In this document: positions 43,134 to 54,482 of the stretch, one piece after another
How the letters are laid out: each line of letters opens with the position of its first letter
Position numbering within the stretch: position 1 is the first letter of the stretch
DNA from: Septoria linicola
Lineage: Eukaryota > Ascomycota > Dothideomycetes > Mycosphaerellales > Mycosphaerellaceae
Assembly (NCBI GenBank): GCA_024114885.1
Contig: CP099419.1
Span: forward strand, 1,612,001 to 1,676,000
Reading direction: 5' to 3'
Length of the DNA stretch: 64,000 nt
Program-made: the position numbers and the translations under genes
Notes under the pieces: generated by a model
Told to the model about the DNA's origin: nothing
Database searches by the model: none
The model's input: only the letters and a program-made list of their open reading frames with translations

Positions 43134-44102
43134 ATGGCCTCCCTAGCAAGCAAGAGGAAGCGCGATACTAATGACATGCCTCAAGCTCGCCCTGGTCCAG
43201 GCATGAGCGCGCATGAATTCGAGCCGCCATACAACCTAGGCGATGATGATGGCATGGCTCAGCACAACAACGACATGGGCTTCTCGGCACTGGCCTCGCA
43301 CAACGCAGACGTGGGAGACGCTGGAGATATGCACCAGGGCCACGGCGACATGCATGCGCACCACAACATGGGACATCAACCAGTACAAAGCGCCAGCGAC
43401 ACGGCCGCAGCTGCGATGGCCCAGTACCATACCATGACCGTGCCACAGTCAACAGAACAATCCTTCCTGAATCAAGCCAACGAGCAATCTGGGGAGAGAC
43501 CGCCCAGTGCCCCCATGGATCCAGATAACATGTCCGGACAGGCACGTACGTCAAGTTTCGGCGACTTCGACCATGGTGGTGGCAATGATGGTATGCCTCC
43601 GCCGAGCGGCGCGGGATCACCGCTGGGGAAAGGCGCGAATAACGGGCAAAACCCAAAGCCCCAAGTAGGCACGGAGGAATGGCACAAAGTGCGCCGTGAC
43701 AATCACAAGGAGGGTACGTGTTACCTAACAGCAATGACATTGCAAGGAAAGGAAAGCTAACGACTGACAGTGGAGCGACGGCGACGAGAGACGATCAACG
43801 AGGGAATCAACGAGCTTGCCAAGATTGTACCGGGATGCGAGAAGAATAAGGGCTCCATCCTTGCCCGCGCCGTTCAGTTCATCACGCAACTCAAGGAGAA
43901 CGAAACACAGAACATCGAGAAGTGGACCCTCGAGAAGCTATTGACTGAGCAAGCCATCGCCGAGTTGAGCTCCAGCTGCGACAAACTCAAGGCCGAGTGC
44001 CAACGTGCGTGGGCTGAATGTGAGCAGTGGAAGAAAGCCGCGCAGAATGCAGGGGTCAATGTCGACATCGATGAAAAGGACATTGACGGCGAAGATGTTT
44101 AG
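43134..44102 (+). CDS. CBF1: bHLH transcription factor, Cbf1 (centromere-binding factor 1) type
   Basis: Exons 43134-43713 and 43771-44102 (57-nt intron, GTACGT donor); 303 residues. The N-terminal two-thirds is disordered, rich in His, Met, Asp and Gly. The bHLH starts at about residue 180: GTEEWHKVRRDNHKEVERRR, ETINEGINELAKIVPGCEKN, KGSILARAVQFITQLKENE. The intron splits the basic region. A leucine-zipper-like coiled coil follows (EKLLTEQAIAELSSSCDKLK), and the tail is acidic. The H-E-R pattern in the basic region predicts CACGTG binding. Yeast Cbf1 binds centromere CDEI and sulfur-metabolism promoters with Met4/Met28; in filamentous fungi the second role is more likely. Confidence 0.87.
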
Positions 44103-44520
44103 ACGGCGTTTCTAAGACCTGGCGTTCTGGCGTGATTTTAATTACTGTGGGTGAGGCGTACTCTGGCTATGACATGAAGCATCAGGCTCGCTGGTGGTAC
44201 TCGGGACCACGGCACGATCGGCGTTCGGATTGGCAGATAAGCGACACTCCGAGGAGCTGTCTCGCGGTTTTATGGCTTCTACAGTGGCTTTATCGTTGCT
44301 TCTGCTTGAAGCCCTCTCACGCACTCTCAATGCAGTTTCTAGATGCGAGTAGTGATGAGAACTCGCGTGCTATGCCGTTTATACACGCATCACTACTGCC
44401 AGTACATGCGCGCCTGCGAAAGATGGTGACGCTGTTCCCTCCAAAACGCCGCGCTTCAATGTCGACGTTGACCAAAGAATGCTGATGGTGGATATCGTCA
44501 GGTCGTGATACTGAGCAAGT
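44103..44520. other. Convergent 3' region of CBF1 and TIF6
   Basis: 418 bp between facing stop codons. 3' UTR sequence is expected. No gene recognised. Confidence 0.4.
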
Positions 44521-45331
44521 CTAGTAGAACGATTCGACCATGGAATCCTTGTTCTGCTGGATATTGCTTGGACCCATGCCCTCGCCCAGCTTGAACACCG
44601 ACTCAATCACACTCAGCTCAGTGGCAGTGGTATCCAGACCAGTCACAGCCATCCAGTCGTTGACAACCATGCCGGCACCCACGACCGGGCTACCACGGTT
44701 CACACTTCCGGCGACCAGCGGCACTTGTAGCAGACTCGACAGCTCGTCCTGATCCTGAATCGAAGTCTTGGGATGCACAATTCCGCCCTGATTCGACAGA
44801 GACATGTACGACCCTGTTAGCACATTGTCCGCGATTGTTTGTCTGAAGACCTCCACGCCTAGCACATCTGCAATGATTTCCTCCGTCTCGCGCTCCAAGT
44901 CTGGGTGTACAAGTGCCACATGGTCGTTCGCGCAAATGACGTTGCCCAATGCCGATAATCTCTCTTCTATCCTCTGAATCTTGACTTCGTCGGGTATCGA
45001 GTTTCGCAAATGCTGGAGCTCCTGATCGGTCGTAGATGTGGGCACAAGGAGACCTTTCTTGTTGCCCGCAGTGAGTCGTCCTACGATGCGTGTGCCGGCG
45101 ATGGTGCAGTGGCAGATGGGAATGACATCTTGGAGCTCAGCTTCGAAGACGGAGTAGAAGTTTTCGGAGGCACCGACGGCGACAAGAGCGTATGAGTTGG
45201 TGAGCGTCGAGAAGACACCGACCCTGCGCGACATTCAGTTAGCACATGTTCTCATTCCAGAATTTGCGGCGAAACATGGTGTATGGCGGGGCATACTCGT
45301 TGGAGTTTTCGAATGAGGCGCGGACAGCCAT
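44521..45331 (-). CDS. TIF6: Eukaryotic translation initiation factor 6 (Tif6)
   Basis: Exons 45297-45331 (MAVRASFENSNE) and 44521-45223, joined by a 73-nt intron (GTATGC donor, GCTAAC branch); 245 residues, the exact usual eIF6 length. The pentein-fold repeats are visible from start to end: VGVFSTLTNSYALVAVGASE, LTAGNKKGLLVPTSTTDQEL, ERLSALGNVICANDHVALVH, SYMSLSNQGGIVHPKTSIQD, VNRGSPVVGAGMVVNDWMA, SVIESVFKLG. eIF6 binds the 60S subunit in nucleolus and cytoplasm, is needed for 60S biogenesis and blocks early subunit joining until released by Sdo1/Efl1. Confidence 0.97.
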
Positions 45332-47926
45332 GGTTGTGTGCGCTGTGGTATAAGTGCTGGTTATTGGTGCGATAGTCAATGCGGTGGTTCTGGCCTGCGG
45401 TTGAGTGATCTTGTGCAAGAAATGTAAGATGGACCGAGTTGTTGTTGGTCTTTTCAGAGGAAGTGGTTCGAATTATCTAAGCTAGCGCGGGCTGTTTCCA
45501 TCACCGCCACAGGATGATTCATTCGGCCTCATTCACATTCACTCAACGGACGTTCGTGTCACCGGCTCTAAACATGTGAGTCACTGGTGTCTTGTTCCAA
45601 AGGCATCGTGAGCTATTGCGTCGCATAGTAGTAAGAAATGTCAATGCAGCGACAACTTAACACTTTTATTGCGTCGTCGCGTGCGACGCTGCTTCAATAA
45701 CAGTAGCAAGTACACTTTACTGGCTTTCCTCCTGTAGATCACGAAGCTGAGCAGTGAACAGCCTGTGGGCATATCTGCATGTCTGCATGTTGCCATTCGA
45801 TGGAAAACCTCTTATAAGAATACGCGATTCTATTGAGCGTCACTACAACAGTTGACGCGAAGCTGGCACGACTGGCTTGCTCCAAGCACGGCCTTAAGAT
45901 CAATCGCTGACTCGCCAACGAGGCTTTCAAGCTACCGGCTCCTTTCTACTTTGATCACAAACGACCATAATCCGAAACCGGCCCTTGAGCATAGGAGGAT
46001 GTGTCATGGGCATTCAAGGAGATTCAAGCGAGGAGCAATCGCTGTTTCTGCAAGGTAGCTGGAGTGCGCCTTTGCATAGCGCAGGGGACGACTTGGAGTG
46101 TCTGATTACAGCTGATGTCGCAGTGCCTGTGTTCGCCAAAGAGCTCGATCGCTGTCGGTCGCCGGTGGGCGGCCAACAGAAACGAAGCACGCGTTGCCTT
46201 GAGGTACAAATGTAGTCGCTCACATTGAAGACGCCCGTAACAGGTCCATGCATCGAAACGCTTAGGCCGTGCTTTGCGGTGCCCAGCTCTCAATTCCACA
46301 CGTTCGGGATTCAATCTTGTATGTAGCGCGGTTCGTCGCAGTGTTCGGGATCCAAGCTGGGGCACGAAACAGGCTTGACGTGCATGTGCAAGGTGGAGTT
46401 GCGCCTTGAGCAGCAAACAACCAAATAGTCCCCACGCTATCGCCGTCTCAGACTATCACTGCAAGCTTTGTGTAATGAAGGGCTTCCTGCCCGGCGTGAA
46501 ACATAAGAAAGAGTCAGGAAAGTTGGCCGTCGACACCTCTCTCCGGATGATCCACCGCTATACATGACCGCATCAATCGGACGAGCCCCTGCAAGCCATC
46601 GATGGAAGGGGCCGATCCGGCTACGGCATCGCTTTAGTCGTTTAGCTGGTCGTCATGTCGTGCGACTTAGTCGAAGGGAATGGGCATCGCAACAAGCGAG
46701 TCGCCGAGGTGAGCTCTCCGCGCGCATCAGTCAGTGCTGAAGCGGCTGTCTCATCAAGTGGGAAGCACAAGAGTGCCACATCAGAAGCTCACCGACAACC
46801 GCCTTGCGACGCAAAGCTGGTACGCTTTGTTCCTGGCGGAGCCACTGCGACAGAGGTGACTCAGAAGGCTGAGGCCGCTGGGACGCGCTGAGTTATGGCG
46901 ACGTGGTAGGGTACCAAGATGTGTACCTGCTGCAACTGACTGCCGTCAAATGAGTAGCGGGCTTTGTTGAAGAAGGCGTTGGTTCAACGGCTGAGGAGAG
47001 TTGCGGCATCTCCACCTCTAGCGTGTAATCCAGATAGGACCCTTGCACATGCTATTCTCTCAGACGCTCTCAGCAGGCAGGCTAACTAGACTTCTCCCAT
47101 CGCTGTTGTTGGCACCTTGCACTCCTTAAGTTATCCCAGAGCCGCAAGCTGGCTGCGACCTGGCTTCTCTTCTCTGCCCTGCTTGCGTTGCGTTGCGTTC
47201 GGTTCTTGCACGTCTCCCTGTACATTCATCATCCCCTTCTCAGCAATCAACAAGGCGCATTCCGGCGCATTTCAGCAGCACGATCCCTTGCAGCAACACA
47301 GGTCCCCAGGCTGGCATATCAGCCAAGCACCTGCTGCCTTTTTGATTCTTGTGGACGTCGATGCCAGCACGCCAGGTGCCTTGAAATTACGCTTCGCCCA
47401 CGGGAGGGATCAGGCCTTTTGCACATAGGCGTGTCCTGCCCCGACCACATATCCCCCCCCCGACAACTGCTATCGCGGTGCCCGTCTACTACTACTACAT
47501 ACTTCGACTGCACAACTGTACATGCAAACGCACGTCCGGCACGAGTGCGCACTTTAGTACAGAGTCTCCAGTACGTTGCACCTCATCTCTCCGCCCCAGG
47601 TCCACGACTCCCCGCTCCAGCTACCGTACTCGATCGAGTGCGCTGCTACCTACGAGAGCCTTCCAACCAGAGCAGCTGCCTGCAGGACCCGACTCGCCCT
47701 GTGTGTCATGCTTGCAGGCGGACCGATCGACTGACAGGCCCAACACAGCACCACGTACCAGCCCACCTGAGGCACTGCGATCGCATTTCGATTCGACCAC
47801 GACATCCGCCGACGCAGCGCAGAGTGACGATAAACTGCTGCTGCTGCTGCTCCCACGGTCACCACACTTGACGATCTTGACGACCATCTTTACATTAATC
47901 TGACTTCTCGCACATATCTTTGTATA
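45332..47926. other. Gene-poor 2.6-kb region upstream of the Pumilio gene
   Basis: Largest gap in the window, between divergent TIF6 and the PUF gene. No ORF shows a family signature; a 78-codon ORF at 46655-46891 and overlapping ORFs at 47188-47903 are weak. The last 800 bp are C/T-rich, with a run of nine C at 47453-47461 and (CTG)5 at 47835-47849, consistent with a long 5' leader with upstream ORFs. No tRNA, repeat family or transposon remnant seen. Confidence 0.4.
47835..47849. repeat. (CTG)5 microsatellite
   Basis: Short trinucleotide run 78 bp upstream of the PUF start codon, probably in the 5' leader. Confidence 0.85.
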
Positions 47927-50874
47927 ATGTCTCATGGTGCTACGAGCACTGTCAACCACAGCAGCGGCATGGCGTTCACCAACGCAGTAAGCTCTACATA
48001 CAGACGTGAGAGACTCCACGAACTAGCTAACGTCTGGCACAGACACGATCGTTCAATGATGTCCGACCCAACACCGCTGAGAAGAAAAGCACAACGAATG
48101 GCCTGGTCAAGCCGGCAGCGACAGGCAACACTTGGGGAGTGAATAGCATATGGAGCGGTGGAGCGAATGGCTTGACAATGGCAACGACACCTCGTGAGCA
48201 GTCTTCGTCGCGCGATCATGTTCCACAGGCTGAGCAGCCGGATCGCAAGACTGGGTCCGGCTCGCTCGTGGACTCGTCCGTGTCTGAAGAATACGTAAAC
48301 AGATCGTGGGCCCAGCGTGGTTCCACTACTGGACGACAAGTACAGACCGCGCGCCACAACGACAGGCTACTCCCGCAACAGCGCAGTTCAAGCAACGCAG
48401 GCCTGCACGCCATGCCGGGCACTGGCATTGTCCAAGGATTCGTCGGCTTTGGTTCGCGTGCAAGCACAATCAACATGAGCCAAGGCGCTGCACCACAGTC
48501 GCGGCCACGATTCGCTTCACCATTCGATCTGAAGGATGATCTATCTAGCCGCACTCCTGAGCACCCTCCATTCAATGTGTACACCAAGTTCGACAGGCCT
48601 ATTGATCCTTCGCAGAGAAAGCCAGACTCGGCGAATGGGTACCCATCAACAACCCCGTCTCCGAATGACGAGAGACGTCCACCGTTCTCCGCGCAGTACA
48701 ATCGTACTGCTAGTATGTCGAACTCCAGAGACGGCAGCCTACCACCGTCCCGCGGCGCAGATGAGCCTCCAAACTTCACGCAACCGGACTATCCCAAGTC
48801 CTCACAGCGAATCACGCCGAGCGGCTCGCGGGCGCCTTCGATATCATCGATGCGCAATGGACCATACAACCCTTACTTCAACGTCGATCAAATAGCTCCT
48901 GATGTGCAACACTTGAATCTCAATGGAGACAATCGTTTTGGTGCCACCTACAGAGCAGTCAATGGATTCCAGGGACCAAGCCCGGCAATGACACGATTCC
49001 CTACCCAATCAACTAACGGTCAGTACCGCCGCTTGGAGGACATGGATGAGCTCGAGCATGCCAGCTTGCAATATCTCGAACTGGACGATCGTACATCCAC
49101 TCAGCCGCGCAACACGTTGTCGACGAAGTCCTTGGCTGGGAAGTACTTCAACGCAGGTGGCCTGAGAGAGTTTCAGCCCGGCCAACCGTACATTGGCAAT
49201 AGTGCGTCCTCGAGAAACCCCGACTTCATAAGCGGTACAGGCTCAACGCATGACCATCACCCGGATCACAGCGCGAATCAGGCAGTCAACCAGAGGTTGC
49301 CCGCTACTCCTGATGCGCTGTCTTATATGCAGCCTTCCCTCCATCAACTCATGGTAGCGCAGTCGCGTAGCCCGTACGCGGGATTGTACGGTCCATACGC
49401 AATGCAGCTTCACTCGCAGCTCATGCAACTCATGCCCCTCAACACGACTGGGCTTGAAGAACCTACCACACCCCGGGACAGTCCTATTGGTGGGAGTGAG
49501 ACACTCCAAAGTGCGCTCATGTATGAATTCAAGTCGAACACGAAGACGAAGCGATATGAGCTGAAAGACATCTTCCAACACATTGCAGAGTTCAGTGGTG
49601 ATCAGCACGGTTCACGCTTCATCCAGACAAAGCTGGAGACCGCCAATTCTGAGGAAAAAGAAATGGTCTTCCGGGAGATCGAGCCTAACGCACTACCATT
49701 GATGACAGACGTCTTCGGCAATTATGTGATTCAAAAGTTCTTCGAGCATGGCGACCAGATCCACAAGAAGCAACTGGCCAACCAGATGCGTGGTCAGGTC
49801 TTGAACTTGTCTCTGCAGATGTATGGATGTCGAGTCGTTCAGAAAGCCCTCGATACGGTCCTTGTCGATCAGCAGAAACAGCTGGTTCGAGAGCTCGAGA
49901 ATCATGTGCTCAAATGTGTGAAGGATCAAAACGGCAACCACGTCATACAAAAGGCCATCGAGCGCTGTCCGGCGGAGACTATTGACTTTATCATCTCAGC
50001 ATTCCAAGGTCAGGTTCAACATCTCAGCATTCACCCGTATGGATGCCGGGTCATACAGCGCTGCTTGGAGAAGAGCGACCTACCTTCAAAGGACATGATC
50101 ATGACAGAACTCATGCAGGGAGTACAAACAATGGTCTCAGACCAGTTCGGGAACTATGTTGTCCAGCATATTGTTGCTCATGACGAGGGCGAGAGTCGGC
50201 AGCAGGTACTAAACATTGTTGCCCATGGCCTCGAGGGCTACAGTAAGCACAAGTTCGCCAGTAACGTGGTCGAAAAGTGCCTAGAGAAGGCCGACGATGC
50301 TTGGCGGCAACATGTTGTCTATCAGCTAATTGATGCCAACGCACGACGAAAGGAAGGCGAAGGGGTTCTTGTTGGCATGATCAAAGACAACTTTGGCAAC
50401 TATGTGATACGTAAGTGCACTCCACTGAGCAGGCTCGCCCGTATAGCTGACCCTGTAACAGAGAAACTCCTGGACACTCTGAAGCCGAACGACTACAACC
50501 TCTTCCTCGAATCATTGCACCCTGCCATGGTACAAGCAAAGCGAACTGGCTGCGGCAAGCAGACCGTTTCGATCGAGAAGAAAATGCATCGCTACGATGT
50601 ATATCGACATGGCGGCGTCAGTAACGCCTCTCAATTTCAGAGCCGGTATAGTCATGGCTTCCAATTACCTGTACAGATGCCTATGACCATGGCACCCTTC
50701 GCCAGCCATTACAACTCTGCAGCCACTACACCGCCGCCTCTCACTGCCGACACTCAGAGTGCACAGAGTTCGTGTCTTCCAAGTCTGAATGGAGACGCCG
50801 TCGAAGGCGCTACAGCAAGTCGCAAGGGTAGCGACCCAGCAAGTTTACAAGGATTCGACGGTGTACACAGATGA
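47927..50874 (+). CDS. Pumilio-family (Puf3-type) mRNA-binding protein
   Basis: Exons 47927-47986, 48043-50410 and 50462-50874 give about 946 residues. A disordered N-terminus of about 500 residues is followed by the eight-repeat Pumilio domain (about 506-835). The RNA-contacting triplets can be read in order: SRFIQ, NYVIQ, CRVVQ, NHVIQ, CRVIQ, NYVVQ, SNVVE, NYVIQ, matching Puf3-type UGUA-binding proteins. The last NYVIQK exists only after removing the 51-nt intron 50411-50461 (GTAAGT...AACAG). The C-terminal extension is Pro/Thr-rich. Puf3 binds 3' UTRs of nuclear-encoded mitochondrial mRNAs and controls their decay and localisation; the same role here is inferred. Confidence 0.93.
50411..50461 (+). 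other. 51-nt frame-neutral intron inside Pumilio repeat 8
   Basis: GTAAGT donor and GTAACAG acceptor, with no stop in frame. Its removal restores NYVIQKLLDTL, the canonical repeat 8. Retention would insert 17 residues and destroy the RNA-contact helix without truncating the protein. Confidence 0.85.
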
Positions 50875-51886
50875 TGCTCCGACAAACAATCACGCGCATC
50901 ACTCCTCATGCCGCATTTCAGGGACGGTCTAGAGAGGAGGGAATGTTTACACGCATAGCGACGAGCGTTTGGGGCGTACAATTGATGGATAATGCGTACA
51001 AGGGAGCGCATGGCGTTCAGAAAAGAACGGAAAGCAAGCACGGGATCCACGGGTTTGGGATACTTTCGTCTGTATGACTTATGATTGGAATATGATATTG
51101 AGGTCAAATGGGTCAATCATGCAGAGACAGTCACACATTTATCAAATATGTAATGAAATGGAACGAGTAAAAAGAGCAGATGGTGATAGACAACGCATGG
51201 CCTATGGACACATTGTATTCTATATTTCCTGTGTGCCAGATGTATAGAGATGCACAGTCATTGATTTTTCGTTCGAGTATGGACAAGTGCTATGCGAATA
51301 AGGCCATGTGACAGCGACTTCCAATTCTCCAGGATACCGCAACGGCCGCCTTCTCACTCAATCGTGCACCCTGATGCGAAAAGAGGTCTAGCAGCCTAGT
51401 ACAACTGACGTCCTTATATCAGGACCTAGCTTCTGGCCGGAAGGCAGCGTTCGGTACAGCAAAGCAGATCCGACACACTGCATGCATTTTCGACTCATGA
51501 GGTTGTCGCCGTGCTTGGTACGATGGCGTCGACAGAGTAATCAACTCGCCGTCACCAGAGAGCTCGCAATGCGGTGCTTAGTCGTGAGCCAATATGAAGT
51601 CACCATATGACCAGTCATACGGCATATCAGTTCTTTGTCGAGCAGTTCGCGGACTGGTCGTGCACAAATAGGATGAGCAGTCGGTTCAATGGAGGAGCCA
51701 CGGAAGTGACGTTCTGTTTCTGTTCTGGCCGCGCCGAGCAACGAATGCTTTGCCGGCGACCTGCAAGATCTCGAGCTCTCTTTGCGCGTCTACTTGTCTT
51801 TGCCGCCGACCACTCCTGTCATAATATCTTTTCCATTTTCTTCGCTTTTGCTGTGGTCCGTCAATACTTGCGCAGATACCTTCAAG
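50875..51886. other. Intergenic, PUF 3' side and ADK1 promoter
   Basis: 1.0 kb between two plus-strand genes. The first part is A/T-rich with several TGTAT motifs, likely the PUF 3' UTR. The last 100 bp before the ADK1 ATG are T/C-rich. No further gene supported. Confidence 0.4.
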
Positions 51887-52870
51887 ATGTCGTCGGAAAC
51901 GGTGGAAACGCTCAAGGCCACCATTGACAAGCTGGAGCAGAAGGTACACGAGCTCGAATCGAGGTTGACGGGAAACCCAGCTGCTGGCACTGCCAACAGC
52001 GATGGCATGCGTATGATCTTGATCGGTCCTCCAGGTGCTGGTACGTATACGCGACGAACTTGAGAAAGAAGAGGCGTGCAGAAGTCGCTAACAGACATGT
52101 GTCGCCAGGCAAGGGAACGCAAGCGCCCAAGATCAAGGAGAAGTATGGCTGCTGCCATCTAGCAACAGGCGACATGCTCCGTGCCCAAGTGGCAGCGAAA
52201 ACCGATCTCGGCAAGCAGGCGAAGAAGATCATGGATCAAGGTGGGCTTGTGTCCGACGAGATCATGATTGGCATGATCGAGAAGGAGCTGGAGAACAACA
52301 AGGAATGCGCCGGAGGGTGAGTGATGCTCAGCTTGAATGCCAATGCCACAACTTGCGGTCTTGAGCCATATGGCAACGCGACCTTGCGCACATGGTACTG
52401 ACCGAGGCAACAGCTTCATTCTCGATGGTTTCCCGCGTACAGTTCCTCAAGCTAAGAAGCTCGATGAAATGCTGAAGGCCAAGACGCAACAACTCAAGCA
52501 CGCGGTCGAGTTGAAGATTGACGACAATCTGCTCGTAGCCCGAATCACTGGTCGCTTGGTACATCCAGCTTCCGGACGATCGTACCATAAGATCTTCAAC
52601 CCACCTCAGAAGACGATGACCGACGATGTCACCGGCGAGCCATTGATCCAGCGATCAGATGATAACGAGGAGGCACTGAAGAAGCGATTGGGCACATACC
52701 ACTCGCAGACTGCACCTGTGGTTGACTACTACCGCACGACTGGTATCTGGAAGAAGATTGACGCAAGCCAAGAGCCTGGCGCGGTCTGGAAGAACATGCT
52801 GCAGATTTTCAATGAGAGCGACAAGAGCGCATCTGGGGGTCTTTTGGGCAAGCTGGGATTGAAGAACTAG
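51887..52870 (+). CDS. ADK1: Adenylate kinase (Adk1 type, long form)
   Basis: Exons 51887-52040, 52109-52316 and 52414-52870 (introns of 68 and 97 nt); 272 residues. A short coiled N-terminus (LKATIDKLEQKVHELESRL) is followed by the kinase: P-loop GPPGAGKGTQAP, NMP-binding HLATGDMLRAQV, DGFPRTVPQAKKLD, the LID domain (ITGRLVHPASGRSYHKIFNP) of the long-form enzyme, and QRSDDNEEALKKRL. The first intron splits the P-loop Gly codon. It interconverts ATP and AMP with two ADP in cytosol and mitochondrial intermembrane space. The LID lacks zinc-binding Cys, as in eukaryotic enzymes. The coiled extension of about 40 residues is common in filamentous ascomycetes. Confidence 0.95.
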
Positions 52871-53397
52871 GCACTTGTTCAGCATTGCATCGCATCTGTA
52901 ATGCATAGGGCTAGATTTTGCGTGGGCGGTCCGCAGCGGATTTGTACTGTGACTGCCATGTTAAGTGTGCATTAAAGCGTGTACATTGTAAGATCACCTA
53001 ATTCGACGGACGTTGCTCCTTTTCCTCGTCGAGCTGTGGACCGAAGCAGGCGCTCTTTTCGCGACTTCTCCGACTTCACGTCACCAGATTCTCAACCCTC
53101 TCGGAACAAGAAGGCGTTCCAATGCGGTCCAGCAAAGCGAGGCGACACTACGGAGTTGATTTGCACAGATATTTGGGACTCGATCCTGCTGAGGAGAAGA
53201 CGGCTTCACGAACGGCAAGCAGCTAATTGCTTCACTTTTGCTACAAGCTGTTAACAATTTTGCAGCGACCAGCCCAGATCGTAGAGCACAAATCGATCTC
53301 GAAACTCAGTCTCCGCATGCGCGATTCTCTTGTCAGCGGCCTCTGACCACCTTCACGACTGCTACGTCTTGATTGCTGACGCGTGTGACAGTCCGTC
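52871..53397. other. Intergenic, ADK1 3' side and next promoter
   Basis: 527 bp between two plus-strand genes. No ORF with family features and no RNA gene recognised. Confidence 0.4.
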
Positions 53398-54297
53398 ATG
53401 ACTTCAACAGCAAGCAGCATACTTGATTATGGCAGTGACTCCGGCAAAGTTGTTCGGCGCTGGAGCAGCAAGACACAAACACCACCATCGAAAGTGTCCA
53501 TGATGGACCGAACCAGCGCGACCCGAAGCAGATCGAATTATACCTTGTCGACGAACGGGAGCACTCCCTCCGCTGGCCTGACGACCTTCCTGCCCGAAAT
53601 GCACAGCACGCCGCCCATGCCTACCTTCCAGAAGCCGGCGATGGGCACCCCACTACGCCGAGAGCGATACGATGAGAACATGACGCCCTCGCGTAGTCAA
53701 ATCTCCCGGCGGCCTGACACGCCCTTCGACGAGCCAAGCATGAGTGGTAGTACGCACCGCTCCTCGTTCAGTAGGCCTCAGCTCCCATACACAACCATGC
53801 CTCCCGCAGACCGTGTCAGCGAGACCCCACCACTGCCCAAGGGTTGGAGCCGTCAGCAAGATCGCGCAATCTGCATACTTGACGCCAGCAACTACAGTCT
53901 TCCAGCTATTGTGCAAAAGATACGTCGTGTCTTTCCAGAGATTCACGGCACTCTAACGCCAGCCATGGTCGACAAGAGATTACGTCAATTGGATCAGATC
54001 GTCGAGCTGGACTACTGGGCTATCGGCTTAGCCAAGACCGAGAAGCAGCAACGTAAAGACAAGGCAAAGATCGCGGTGCCAGATAACTGGCGGCTCGACA
54101 GTAGCAACACACTGCTGCCGGCTGGCAATGGAGGTGGTGAACAGAAAGACGTGGGTAGAACGACTGCCATCTCGACACCCAAGCAGAGATCACAATCACT
54201 TGGGAATACAGATGGGGCGAGGCCGAATTCACATCCAGCAGACCGCAACCTGGTTACGAGGGGCTTCTTGACTGGCTTCCGATCGCAGTTTCTCTAG
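53398..54297 (+). CDS. Unknown fungal protein with helix-turn-helix-like block
   Basis: Single exon, 299 residues. The first 145 residues are Ser/Thr/Pro-rich and disordered. A compact block at about 148-210 (PKGWSRQQDRAICILDASNY, then IVQKIRRVFPEIHGTLTPAM, then VDKRLRQLDQIVELDYW) reads as three helices with conserved Trp, similar to Myb/SANT-like or trihelix domains used for DNA or histone binding. The C-terminus is again disordered. I recognise no named family. Nuclear location is plausible but not shown. It converges with ClpX, 185 bp between stops. Confidence 0.65.
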   Translation: MTSTASSILDYGSDSGKVVRRWSSKTQTPPSKVSMMDRTSATRSRSNYTLSTNGSTPSAGLTTFLPEMHSTPPMPTFQKPAMGTPLRRERYDENMTPSRSQISRRPDTPFDEPSMSGSTHRSSFSRPQLPYTTMPPADRVSETPPLPKGWSRQQDRAICILDASNYSLPAIVQKIRRVFPEIHGTLTPAMVDKRLRQLDQIVELDYWAIGLAKTEKQQRKDKAKIAVPDNWRLDSSNTLLPAGNGGGEQKDVGRTTAISTPKQRSQSLGNTDGARPNSHPADRNLVTRGFLTGFRSQFL

Positions 54298-54482
54298 CGG
54301 AGCAGTCAGCAGGCGGCATGGAACAAAGCATCTGACAGCTATCAATCTTGGTGCAGTAGTGTTCAGGACCAGAGAGTAGTTTGCGGATACGCTGGTACGC
54401 TATACAAACTAGCAGGTTCAACCTGGTTGCAGCTCGATATGGTCAATTATTGGTCGACACGATGCTGCTAGGCCAGAAAGTA

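Noticed and set aside
47188..47903. ORFs of 227 and 141 codons before the PUF gene
   Set aside because: Pro/Arg/Ser/Thr-rich low-complexity translations from C/T-rich leader sequence; more likely upstream ORFs than genes.
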